Shown here piece after piece: positions 42,264 to 53,577 of a stretch of DNA of 64,000 nt. Positions within the stretch are counted from its first letter, which is position 1. Every line of letters begins with the position of its first letter. Below the pieces are notes generated by a model. The model was given only the letters and a program-made list of their open reading frames with translations, was not told the DNA's origin and searched no databases. The stretch comes from Quillaja saponaria (taxonomy: Eukaryota > Streptophyta > Magnoliopsida > Fabales > Quillajaceae): the NCBI GenBank assembly GCA_029379385.1, contig CM055605.1, positions 18,201,001 through 18,265,000 of the forward strand, read 5' to 3'. The position numbers and the translations under genes were made by a program.

Positions 42264-42929
42264 TGGTATCAGACCTTTACATAAAACCATCTCGCCCATA
42301 ATTTTTTGGTGATCGGAAAATTAAAAATTATCATAAGCGCTGCTGCTAAGCCTAAGCCTAGAAGTCCATTCTCCGGCACGTATTTTGGTCATCCACCACC
42401 GTAGGTAAACTCGACAGTCTTTGATCCATCGACCGTAGGAAGACTACCAGAAAACAATGGCCCACATGCCCCCATGCGCCATTACAATGGGTGGTGTGTG
42501 GCAATCACGTGTAGCATAGTAGGAAGATGCGTGCTAAATTGTGCATGCATGGGATCTACGTGCAAAGGAGCTTTTAAGCATGTGTGAGTGTGTGCGCGCG
42601 TGAGGCCTACTCGCAGAGAGAGATTTTGGCACGTGAAGGCACATGTGATGTGATTTTTAAGGTATTTCTTCTCTGATTTGGTTCCAACAGCCCCATTTCA
42701 GTTTCTACTTCCATTTGATATGTTTTCTATAAGTTTTTGATGTATTTTTAAGAGATTCTTGGCTTGCTCCACCTGGTACGCAATTTACATGGGTATTTTA
42801 TGACTGATTATGGGCTGTGATCCTTGTTTTTGACTATTTTATCTCGACGTCATATCTCAATAGCTATTTATTATGGCACTCTCGTATTTCTTTTGTTTTT
42901 TCTTTTTTGTGGAAGTATGGACTCTAAAT

Positions 42930-45900
42930 CTACATTACCTCCATAAATTACTACTCGAAAGTTGAATAACAGTAATTACTTGCAATGGTCTAGAGCTATT
43001 AAGGTTTATTTGATCGGTCAATGGTATAAAGACCATCTTACATCTGAACCTTCTAAGGAAGGTACTAAAGAGGCTAAGGCTTGGAGAAAGGTTGATAACC
43101 AAATTATTTCTCTTTTATGGAATTCAATGGAACCTCAGATTGCTGATGTGTATTCCTATCGTACTGTTAAAGAAATATAGGATTTTGTGAAAACAATGTA
43201 CTCTGGTAATTTGACTCGTTTGTATGATGTCTCTCGTGGTCTTTTTCAGGCCAAACAACTTGGTTCTCTCTTTGACTATTTTGGTTCTATATAGCAAGTT
43301 TATGACAAACTCAATATTGTTCAACCTCTTTCATATGATATAGTAAAGCAAAAAAAATAACGTGAATCGCTTATGGTTCGTAGTTTTTTTGCTAGACTTC
43401 ATTCTGATTATGAACCTATAAAGGCATAGATTCTTACGGGAGCTTATCTTCCCTCTCTTGCTGAAGTTTATGGTCAGGTATCTCAGTACTCACCTGGTAC
43501 TAATGCTAGTCATGATAAATCTATTTTTGCTATTCAGTATTCTCAATTGCATGATGGGACTTGGTCTAGTGGTACTATAAGTGGTAGAGGAGGCCATGGT
43601 AGCTGTAGAGGTCGTGGAGGCCGTGAAGAACGTGGAAGTCATCATTGCACTTATTCTAGTTGAGATAACCAAACTCGTGAGTATTGTTGGAAGTTGAATG
43701 GTAGGCCTCCTAAAGTTGCAAATAATGCATATACTTCCTTATTCTGGCAACATTTCTATCTCACAAGAGGAGTATTCTAAGTCTACATAGCAAGCATCTC
43801 TTCCCACTGTATCTCTTGCCCAGTTAGGTATCCATATAATCTATTTTATATATTCTCACTTTATCTTTAAATCTTATGTCTGTTAGTAAACTCATTAAAA
43901 GTTTAAATTGTTATATCGTTTTTTATTGTGATCTTATTGTTGTTCAGGATTTGAAGACAAGGAAGACGATTGGAAGAGGACATGAATATGCCGAACTCTA
44001 CTACTTTGATCCATTACCATCTCCTACAGCTTGTTCTACCACAGTTACACCACTCCAGATCCATTGTCGCCTTGGTCATCCCTATTTGGAAAAGCTTAAG
44101 AAGTTAGTTCCTAGTTAAAGTCATTTATCTTTTTTAGAATGTTAGTTGTATCAGTTGGGTAAGCACTTTCGTATTCCCTTTGCTTCCCACATTAATAAAA
44201 CAGTTGAGAGTCTATTTATGTTAGTTCATTCAGATGTGTGGGGTCCAAGTCGTGTCACTTCAAAATTGTGTTATTATTATTTTGTTACATTTTTTGATAT
44301 TTTTTAAGGATGACTTGACTTTAATTTATGAAAGAACGTTCTAAACTGTTTTCTATTTTCAGTACCTTTTGTTCTGAAATTAAAACTCAGCTTAATATTC
44401 CTATTTGCATACTTCGTAGTGACAATGCTAAAAAATATTTTACTACTCCATTTAACATATTTATGACTGCTTCAGGAGTAATTTATCAATCTTGGTCTCA
44501 CACGTCACAACAAAATAGGGTGGCTAAGAGAAAGAATTGTCATCTTATAGACATTACTCTTACTTTATTATGTCAGATGAATGTTCCTAAAATGTTTTGG
44601 AGTGATACAGTTCTTACGGCTTGTTATCTCATAAATAGAATGCCATCATCAGTTCTTCATGAAAAAATTCTATTTTCTGTACTTTTTCCACAGGCTCCTA
44701 TGTTTTTTTTTACCCCTTACATTTTTGGTTGTGTCATTTGTGTATCAACTCTCTCAGGGTATTGATAAACTGAATCCTCGTTCTATTAAATATATTTTCT
44801 TGTTTTAATTTATAGGTTTACATTAAAAGCCAAGTAGACAAAAGTATTTCGACAGATTTTGGTGCTTTGCCAGTTTCTTCTTTGCCTTCAGATCCAACTC
44901 ATTCTGACTTTGATCTTTCTCTTGCCATTCGAAAAGGTAAATGTACATGTCCTTTTGTTAATGCTTATCCTATTATTGCCTATCCCATTTCAAATTTTGT
45001 TTCCTATGATCATTTGTCTCCTTTGAATTATTCTTTTATCACTTCATTATCTGGTGTTTCTGTTCCTAACTCTGTATCTGAAGCTTTAAAACATTCTGGA
45101 TGGAGAAATGCCATGGATGAAGAGATGTAAGCTTTAAAGGACAATCATACCTAGGAACTTGTGAAACTCCCCTTGGATAAGTTTATTGTTGGTTGTCATT
45201 GGGTGTTTACTGTGAAGGTTCATCTTGAAGGCTCAATTTACCGGTTGAAAGCTCGTTTGGTGGCTAAAGGTTACACTTTGGTCTATGGTGTAGATTACTC
45301 TGAGACTTTTTCTCTTATTGCTAAGATTACTTCAGTCAGAGTCTTTATCTCTCTTACAACCATCTTTAATTGGCCATTACATCAAATAGATATCAAAAAT
45401 GCCTTTTTGCATGTGACCTTGATGAAGAGGTTTTTATAGAGCAACCTTCAAGGTATGTTGCTTAGGGGGAGTATGGCTTGGTTTGTAGGCTGAAGAAATC
45501 TTTGTATGGTTGAAGCAATCTCCCAAAGCTTGGTTTTGTAGGTTTAGTGAAGTGGTGCTAAGCTTCGGTCTTCAGGAATGTAAAGTGGATCATTCTATTT
45601 TCAACCATCATTCATCTACTGGTAGAATATTATTGATTGTGTATGTTGATGATATTGTAATTACAGTGATGATAGTCAGGGAATTCAACATTTGAAATCT
45701 TTCTTGCAGTCCAAATCTTAATCTAAAGATTTGGGACAGTTAAAGTACTTATTGGGTATTGAGATTGCTATATCACGCTAAGGTATTTGTCTTTCTCAAA
45801 GAAAATATTGTCTTGATTTATTGAGTGATACAGGTATGCTGAGGTCAAAGCCTATTGATACTCTAATGGATCCCAACACTAAACTTGTACCAGATGGGGG

Positions 45901-46550
45901 AGAGCTATTATCAGATCCTGAATAATATAGACATCTAGTGGAAAAGCTGAATTATTTGATAGTGACCCAACCTGACATATCTTTTGCGACTAGTATGGTT
46001 AGTCAATTTATGGCTCAATCTCGAACTTCTCATTGGAATGCAGTTATTCATATTCTGAGGTATCTCAAAACTGCACCTGGTAAGGGGTTAATATATAAGA
46101 ATCATGATCATACTATGGTTTATGGACATGACCGTGGTCATACTTTGGTTCAAAACCAAGATTCCACTTCGATTAAGGGATACAATGATACAGATTAGGT
46201 TGGTTGTCCATTTGTCAGAAGATCCACTACAGGGTATTGTGTGTTTTTTACTGTTGTTTCAAGGTCTAGTGCTGAGTTTGAGTATAGAGCCATGACTCAA
46301 ACTACTGCGGTGTTGGTTTGGTTGAAAAACTTGTTGGAAGAGCTTGAATTCACACATTTATATCCTATGGAGCTTATTTGTGATAACCAGGCTACATTGC
46401 ATATAACTTCTAATCCTGTTTTTCATGAGCGAACAAAGTATATCGAAGTTGAATGTCATTTTGTTGGAGAAAAATTTATGGATAATACAATTAAAATGGC
46501 ATATGCTTGTCTTTGTTATATTTGCTCCAGCTTGGAACATATAATATAAA
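42930..46550 (+). pseudogene. Copia gag-pol remnant (gag, integrase, reverse transcriptase, RNase H)
   Basis: In order: gag (42950-43450, LQWSRAIKVYLIG; degenerate zinc knuckle CTYSS...YCW near 43650), pre-integrase (HCRLGHPYLEKLKKL, 44065-44110), integrase (44230-44765, LVHSDVWGPS, RSDNAKKYF, FWSDTVLTACYLINRMPSS), reverse transcriptase (45080-45700, WRNAMDEEM, RLKARLVAKGYT, IDIKNAFLHV, and the intact active-site string YVDDIVIT), and RNase H (46200-46500, SRSSAEFEYRAM, DNQATLHI). I do not see a protease between gag and pre-integrase. Multiple in-frame stops and shifts (for example TAG at 43178-43180) make it non-functional. Confidence 0.85.
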
Positions 46551-46570
46551 TCCTTCAGCTTGAGAGAGAG

Positions 46571-46712
46571 TGTTAGAATAGTTTATGTTGTTATGTAGTC
46601 CCAAATTGGTTGTATGTGGTACTTTCTTTTTTTCCTTTTACTATAAATAAAGTATATAGGTGTAATATTTGATTCATTTAAGCTACAACCCTTTCTCTTA
46701 TATCCATTTACA
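46571..46712 (+). repeat. Copia 3' LTR (142 bp)
   Basis: Same length and ends as 42122-42263, about 91% identical by eye. It follows a GAGAGAGAG polypurine tract. Confidence 0.95.
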
Positions 46713-46717
46713 TAAAG

Positions 46718-47969
46718 CATGCCTACAAATCTGAAAATAAATATGATTTACAATTACGGTAAGATATATCATTATGCATATGAAAAATAATCAATCATAA
46801 GGTTTAATATGAAATCGGAAATGGTTGAAAGATAATTGTGTTGGCTAGAATAATAACTTACTTAAATGAAAATTCAAAGAAAAGAAAATAAATGGATCCC
46901 ATAAAACTTGCATAATATCATCTTACAACACATTATTATAATTTAGACATCATTTAAGTTTCAAACTTTTTATATTCTCCATTATTAATCTTACTACTAT
47001 TTCTTTACAACAACTTTTTATACTCTAAAATAAAAATAAACTTATATAAATATTTATTTTTTATCAAACACTCAAAAACACCATCAGAAACAATACAATA
47101 ATTTATTTGAGAATTAATTATACAATAGACTTTCTGTTTTTGCTTTTTTTTTATTTTTTAATTAGTTACATTTCGACCAGAATTTGTTAGAATCTTACAT
47201 TGATGTTACACTGATGAAACTCAGCTCACGTTGATGTTTCATGTGATTAGAATGGAATAAGAGTAGAAATGTTTGAAGAGAAGACGCCATACCAATTAAA
47301 GATAAGGAGTACAATATGCTATCTAAAAATGCAATAAATAAATAAAGTCAACTTGAAGTGCTTCCATCAGAAAGACATAATTATTTTCTAAGTTTGAACT
47401 GGATTTAAATAAAATGATTCGAGTTAGAGATTAACAATGGAAGATAGTTGGGCCATTAATGACAGTGAATACTAGCTACTACAAATCAAGTAAAACCATT
47501 AAATTTACTCGATTTTAGTGCGATGCATAATTTATTTTATTTAAAATTTATTTTGTGAGATTTATTAATAATATTATTAACTTACATTAATTATTTTATT
47601 TTAAAAGTATTAATTTAAAAAATGATATGAAACTAATGTAATATTAAAATAGTAATTGATGCATAAATTTATTTTATTATGTATCACTGTGTCAGTATAA
47701 ATTTTTTTGAATAATTATATTATATATTGTAAATTTTGAAGTTTTAAAGAAATATATTTTCTACATAAATTTTTTATTTTAATTTTGAATCTGTAGATGA
47801 CATAGATTTTATATTTAATAAAAATAAAAAATAAAAATTTGGCATCAATACTAATAGCTAACTTGATTAAACATAGAATTGTTACAATTTTTCATAATTT
47901 TCATTCATTAAATTATTTTTTTTTTTTTGTCTTGTCATTATTTTTTTAATTTAAATTATTTATTTAGAA
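46718..47969. other. AT-rich DNA, no gene seen
   Basis: Long A/T tracts and no coding-like frame. It should contain the upstream part of the LINE if that was present before the Copia insertion, but I could not recognise an endonuclease motif. Confidence 0.5.
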
Positions 47970-48800
47970 ATAGTTTGGTACGCAAGAATGATTTTTGAGG
48001 AATTGGAATGGGAAAGGGAATGGGAATGGAATAATCATTCCATTTCATTGTTTAATAGCGTCGGTGAGGAATAATCATTCCATTTATTTATTTTCTATTC
48101 ATTTTTTATGGTAAAATGACAAAAATATCCATCAATAGATCAAGTAATAAAAATATAACAAAATCTATGAAATATTTAAATTTCTTTATATTTTAGAAAC
48201 TTTATATTATATATATATATATTTTATTATTATTACTTATATTTATTTTATTATTTCTTATTTCTTATTTTTATTTTTATTATTTATTAATATTAATATT
48301 TTAGTTTAAAGTTACTTAACTAATTTATTTATTTATCATTAATTAATTATTTACTATGATAAGGGTATTTTTGTCATTTGACTAAAATGAGTTTATTTTT
48401 TTATATTTTTATATACAAATTTTATTTATTTTATTTTAAATGATTTTGTATTATTTAATGTGATATGATGGGTATTTTTGTCATTTGACCAAATTAAATA
48501 TATTTATTATTTAATTTATATATTTATAATATTATTATTTTATTAATATTTAACTTTTTATTTAATTATTTATTTCATGTGATCAAATGGTTTTTTTGGT
48601 AATTTAACTAAACTAGACCGATTACATAGAATTAGGAATGAGCAATCTAACTCCCTAGATGGGTTTGAGGATTGTTACTTCTGTAGACTAGAATGGCTAG
48701 AATGAAATGAGTATTCTGAGGCTAAAAACGTATCAAATGAAGGAATATTTTTTCCATGGAATGGAATAGTCATTACTACATACTAAACAAGCCTTTAGTT
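47970..48800. mobile_element. Probable non-autonomous DNA transposon (MITE-like, about 0.8 kb)
   Basis: The left end AATAGTTTGGTACGCAAGAATGA and the inverse of the right end (GGCTTGTTTAGTATGTAGTAATGA) match imperfectly. Both ends carry inverted GGAATGGAATA.TCATTCC-type blocks, and the middle is very AT-rich with no frame. TTTAG occurs near both outer edges but is not a clear duplication. Family not determined. Confidence 0.4.
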
Positions 48801-49256
48801 TTACAAAAGCTTAATCTTAATTTTTTATGAATCAATAAGTTCTAAATAAAATTAGACATAAAGCTTGAGTTAAATATTGCTTCTGGACCTAAATTTCGCC
48901 TATTTTTTAAGTTTAAAGATTAATATTTTTTTGGGTACTATTTTAGGGACTCAATAAAAATCTCTCATTCATTCATGAAATTTTGTTTTCCTGTACCACT
49001 ATTCATACATTGTTTATTTTGGAATGCAATATATTTTAAATTATTTCTCGGTTGCTTTAATTTCTCTCTTTAATTCTGATATTTTTTCCTCACCACAAAA
49101 ATTTGTGAAATTTTATTATTACTTTTTAATTCTTTTCTTTTATGAGACCAAATTCACTTAAGCGATGTGTTTCAACATATTAATTTATCTCTTGATCGGT
49201 AATTGTATTATGTTTTTGTCCTTTAAATGCAAAAAAGTGATATTTGGCGGAGTGTG
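48801..49256. other. AT-rich DNA, no gene seen
   Basis: No frame, repeat or motif of note before the Gypsy LTR begins at 49257. Confidence 0.5.
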
Positions 49257-49683
49257 TGATGCCAAGCATACTGCCTAAAAATTTATGCAACAAATTGATG
49301 AAGCTAAACACAATATAAAATAGTTTAGCTAAGTGTTTTTATTTATTGTTTTCTTTTAGTTCTACAAGAGAAATAAAAGGAGTAGTTATATATTAAGATT
49401 AGTATAAATAAGTAGTTTTACCTACTCCCACATTGCTTAGATAGGAGGAGTAGAAGCCTTAGAACCTATATGAATATAATATCTCCCTTTGATTGTAATA
49501 TCATCTTATCATCTATAAAATTTCAAATTTTATATCTTTTTATTATTTAATTCTAGTATCCCAGAATTGTAGCTTCCTTTATCTAGGTGTTTGCTAGAAC
49601 TAATCTAGCATCTTCACTTTCGTGCTATGTTAAGTGGTATTAGAGCCAAGTTAATGATTAAAAGTCTCGTTAACAATTCGAGA

Positions 49684-51624
49684 TGGAGGACGTCGGCGGC
49701 AACGACAACGCCAAAGCCAAATTGGTGGCAACTATCCTATTAATGGTGACCATGGATGCGAGCTATTTGGGTGGCAATGGAGACACAAAGAGCGGCGAGA
49801 AAGGAACAAAGGTGAAATAGGATGAGCAAGGGGCCAGGATGATCCTCGAAACTCCATGGAATCCACAGCATGGTAGCCAGCCTAGGAGTTAATGCCAACA
49901 TGGTGTACATGAAGATGGTGGGAACAACCATGTTGGAGATGATACTCGTAGCCAGCCCATTAACCAACATGGTCCTGGAAATTATTATAGGCTACAACCC
50001 TATGATGATTTTGAAGTAAAAATTGTGTCAAAGATTATACTCATGACTAACCATCAATTGACAGGGTCTTGGACAATGTCATAGGCTACAACCTTATGAT
50101 TTTGAAAATGAAGATGAGAAGCTTATGGACAACTGCAGATTCAATCCAGTTTAGATTGGTGATAGAGTTCAAGCTCAAGGTAATCAACCATGGAGACAAC
50201 TAACTTATGAGGAAGATGGAGATGAAAAGATCGTGGACAATTGTAGATTCAATTGAGTTCATATTAGAGATAGAGTTCAACCGCGTCGCAACCATCCAAA
50301 ATGATCACTAGCATATGAGAAAGATTATGAAGACAAAGATGGAGGATATGGCGATTATCAACATATTCTTAAACAAAATAGAGGAGTTAAAGCCTATAAA
50401 ATAAAAGTTGATCTTCCTACCTTCAATAGCAACCTCAACATTGAAGTATTCCTTAATTAAGTTTATGAAGTAGAGAACTTTTTTGACATGATGGACATCA
50501 CTAAGGACAAATGAGTGAAGTTAGTGGCATACAAGCTAAAAAGAGGTGCAGCTGCTCGGTGGGATACCATACAAAATAATGGGCTACGACAAGGGAAGAC
50601 ATAATTAAGGTATTGGAGGACAATGAAGTAACTACTCAAAGGAAGATTCCTTCCTTTAGTCTACGAGCAATGCTTATTCCAACAATGTCTTTATTGTGTC
50701 CAAGGAAGCCGATCAGTTAGAGATTACACTGAAGAGTTCCTTCGCCTCTTTGCAGTCCACACAATGTAATTTTACTAAAATGGAAGAACAACAAACATCA
50801 TTCTACATCAATGGTTGAAGCATACAATCAAAGATCGAATGCCATTAACCCCTATTCGGTTCATTGATGAAGCTCACAACATGGGAAAGGCAGAGACAAT
50901 AAGAGTACAACCTACAACGTTCATTCGTTCATTTTCTAATGCACCAAATCATAATTCCCTGAACAGAGAGAAACCAAGTATGGCAGAGCCAACTAAATTT
51001 TTTGCCACTACAAGTTAAAACTTCAATGCATATAGTAATGGAGTAACAAGACAAACTTGTCCAAGTAGTACTAATACAAATTCAAACAACACATGCTAAA
51101 CCAAGAGGTGCAAAATGTTTCAATTGTGGTGAGCTTGGTCATCTATCCAATGAATATCGTGCAATAAGGCAGTAAATTTGGTGGATCACGGAGACGATGA
51201 TAAAGAAGTAGACGATGGAGCGCAAGAAAAAGATTACCTAGAAGATGTAGAGATTGCAAATGAGCAAGTTGAACATGTATCTTATATGGTACGATGACTG
51301 CTATATTCCCTAAACCAAGAAGAGTCTTCTCATTGCAAACAAAATCTTTTACTCATAGTGTTTGATATAACAAAAGGTCCGTGACTTGATTTTCGACAAT
51401 GGTAGTTATGAGAAATTTATGTCAAAGGCCTTAGTGAAGCATTTGATGTTGCCAAGACCATATCCATCCCCATACTAGATTGGATTGACTAAGAAAAGGA
51501 CAACCATTCCAGTCACGAAAATTTGTTAAGTATTAATATCGATTAGGAAATCTTACAAGGATGAAGTTATTTGTGATGAGGTTGGCATGGATGTTGGACA
51601 TATCTTACTCGGGTAACCATGGCA
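49684..51624 (+). pseudogene. Gypsy gag and protease remnant
   Basis: Charged gag leader (MEDVGGNDNAKAK), a capsid-like region (50390-50780, KVDLPTFNSNLN, KLVAYKLKRGAAARWDT), a zinc knuckle KCFNCGELGHLSNEY (near 51112-51160) whose last Cys has become Tyr, and a retropepsin-like segment with IFDNGSYEKFMSKALVKHL (near 51390-51450) leading to GHILLG.PWQH at 51600-51628. The solo LTR interrupts the frame there, and the protein resumes as DIDATYRSKAN after 53577. Several stops are present. Confidence 0.75.
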
Positions 51625-51629
51625 ACATG

Positions 51630-53572
51630 CGTTAGTATTAGTGTCCAAGAGTCAATCAATTGTTGGTTGTAATGACACTATTTGTATTTAATGCATGTAA
51701 TAATATTTATTTGGCATTATTTATTATATTATTTAAATAAAATTTAGTACATCAATATATAAAGTCCCTAGAATGAATATTTAGTATGTATAATTATGAT
51801 GTTAATCATAATTGTGAGATATGACATACATAAAGTATTACTCTAAAAGTATTCTTACTCACTAAATCATCAAGAATAGAAATATTAATGATTCTTCGAG
51901 ACTAGAATATAATATGTCATTCTCTTATAAAAAGATCTAGTAGTGATCTCATAAACTACAAGCATTAAGATGCTGAGACAAACATATAGGTGTTTGTTAG
52001 TTGAACAAGTACACTGAATTAACCCAACACGAGAAACCATGTGGAGTCGTTACTCATGTCAATGGAAGTTCTTAAAGTGTTGGTAGTGTAAGTGATCCTT
52101 TGACTTGAGATCATCTTACTACCTTATATATGAATCTATATGTTTTGATGACATTCCTATTATCCTGTAGTAAGAATAATACATGGGTGATTATAGGACG
52201 TGTAGTGAATCATATGAAGGTAGATGAATGATAGACAAAGAATTCACCATCGTGAGTAAAGAGGACGAATATCCCCTGGCTTCTTCAGATAAGTATGTCT
52301 TGTTCTGGGAATCTTTGCAAAGTAAAAAAGAATAAGAAAAGTGTTTTCTTGAATCTCTTTGAGGAATAAAATGTAAACTTAGTTTCAAGTATAAATGGAT
52401 TTAGACAAAGATAGGGTTGAAACTAGAATCCATGCCCTATATCTATCTTGGGATATGTTTGATGAAAGATTGAATTGCATGGTAACCAAGCACTGAAAGA
52501 TTTGATCAATGATCTTAACTTTGATTGTACTTAAGTGATCATGATGCGTTGCTAGATGTCAATCTTGATCTATGAATATAAGTTGGTTGGTTTAGCAAAA
52601 CCAAAGTTAAATTAAAATTGTTTTAATTTAATTGTACTTCTTAGGAAGTATCGAATTACATTTATTGCTAACATATGGGAGAACCTAATGGGTTACACAC
52701 TTTAATTAACTTAGGCTAAGAACTTAGAAGGATTAATAGAGTCGTGGAATTAATAGTTAACTTTCAAGCACATAAGGGTAAAAAGGTAATTGTTATCTTA
52801 CATATATGGCAAGACTTGTTTTCTTGAAAGTCAATAAAAAGTCTAGTGGAAATCGTAATTGGATTTGGAATCCCAATTGGATTTAGGCCACTAGGTTTTT
52901 GAAGGCCCATTAGTAATCATAATAGGATTATGAATTACTAAAAGATTTTTGGGCCTTAGGCTTGATGTTTTATGAAATCCTATACATGGAAGTACTAAAA
53001 GTCGTTAAGCCCTAGCCGCCCCTATATATGTAGTGGCTATGAGAAATTTCAGCTATAATGTTCTTACAAGTGACATTTGGCCTTGTGAGAGATTGTGAGC
53101 AAGAAAGTTCTTAAAAATCTCCTCTTTTATTTTTGACCCTTTGTGTTGAAGAAAATAAGTTTTTGCTTCAAGAAGAATCCTCTATTAATGATTCAACCAA
53201 GTGGAAGCTTCACATATCCAAATGGTGAATCCATTACTTCAAATCCTTTTCGAAAAGGTAAAGGTTTTTAACCATCAATTGTGTTAACAATTTCATTTGA
53301 GGCTTATTCATTTGAATAGCTTACTAATAAGTTGTCTTACTTTGTGTTTGATTGGGAGAATAGTTTTGATGATTTATGGAGGAACTCCGAGCATTCTTGC
53401 TAAATAATCAAACTAGCTGCGTGAGGAAAGCTTCAAGAGGTTAGTTTTAATCTTCAGCTTTCACAATATATATATATAAAATTGAATACCTAGGTTCGTG
53501 GTTAGGACAAATTCTAATTTTGTTGCGTATGCATGTGATGTATGACCCTATATTTCCTAACAACATGACATA
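51630..53572 (+). mobile_element. Solo LTR (1.94 kb) with perfect ACATG target duplication
   Basis: ACATG occurs at 51625-51629 and 53573-53577, and removing the insert with one copy restores the Gypsy protease-to-RT reading. The insert starts CGTTAG and ends CTAACA: an inverted-repeat LTR terminus TGTTAG...CTAACA with T to C at the first base. No gag-pol is inside and no paired LTR is present, so it is a solo LTR, probably Copia type judging by the TGTTAG end and 'GTATTAGTGTCCAAGAG' start. Short frames inside are not genes. Confidence 0.8.
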
Positions 53573-53577
53573 GATGC

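Larger units (their letters stand above)
42122..46712 (+). mobile_element. Ty1/Copia retrotransposon, 4.6 kb, structurally complete, coding-dead
   Basis: Both LTRs are 142 bp (42122-42263 and 46571-46712), start TGTTAGAATAG, end CATTTACA, and differ at about 13 positions by eye. The 5' LTR is followed at once by the tRNA-Met primer site TGGTATCAGACC, and GAGAGAGAG directly precedes the 3' LTR. TAAAG flanks both sides (42117-42121 and 46713-46717), a perfect target duplication. It inserted into the LINE relic. Confidence 0.95.

Noticed and set aside
43490..43672. Thr/Ser-rich minus-strand frame
   Set aside because: Antisense shadow of the Gly/Arg-rich end of Copia gag.
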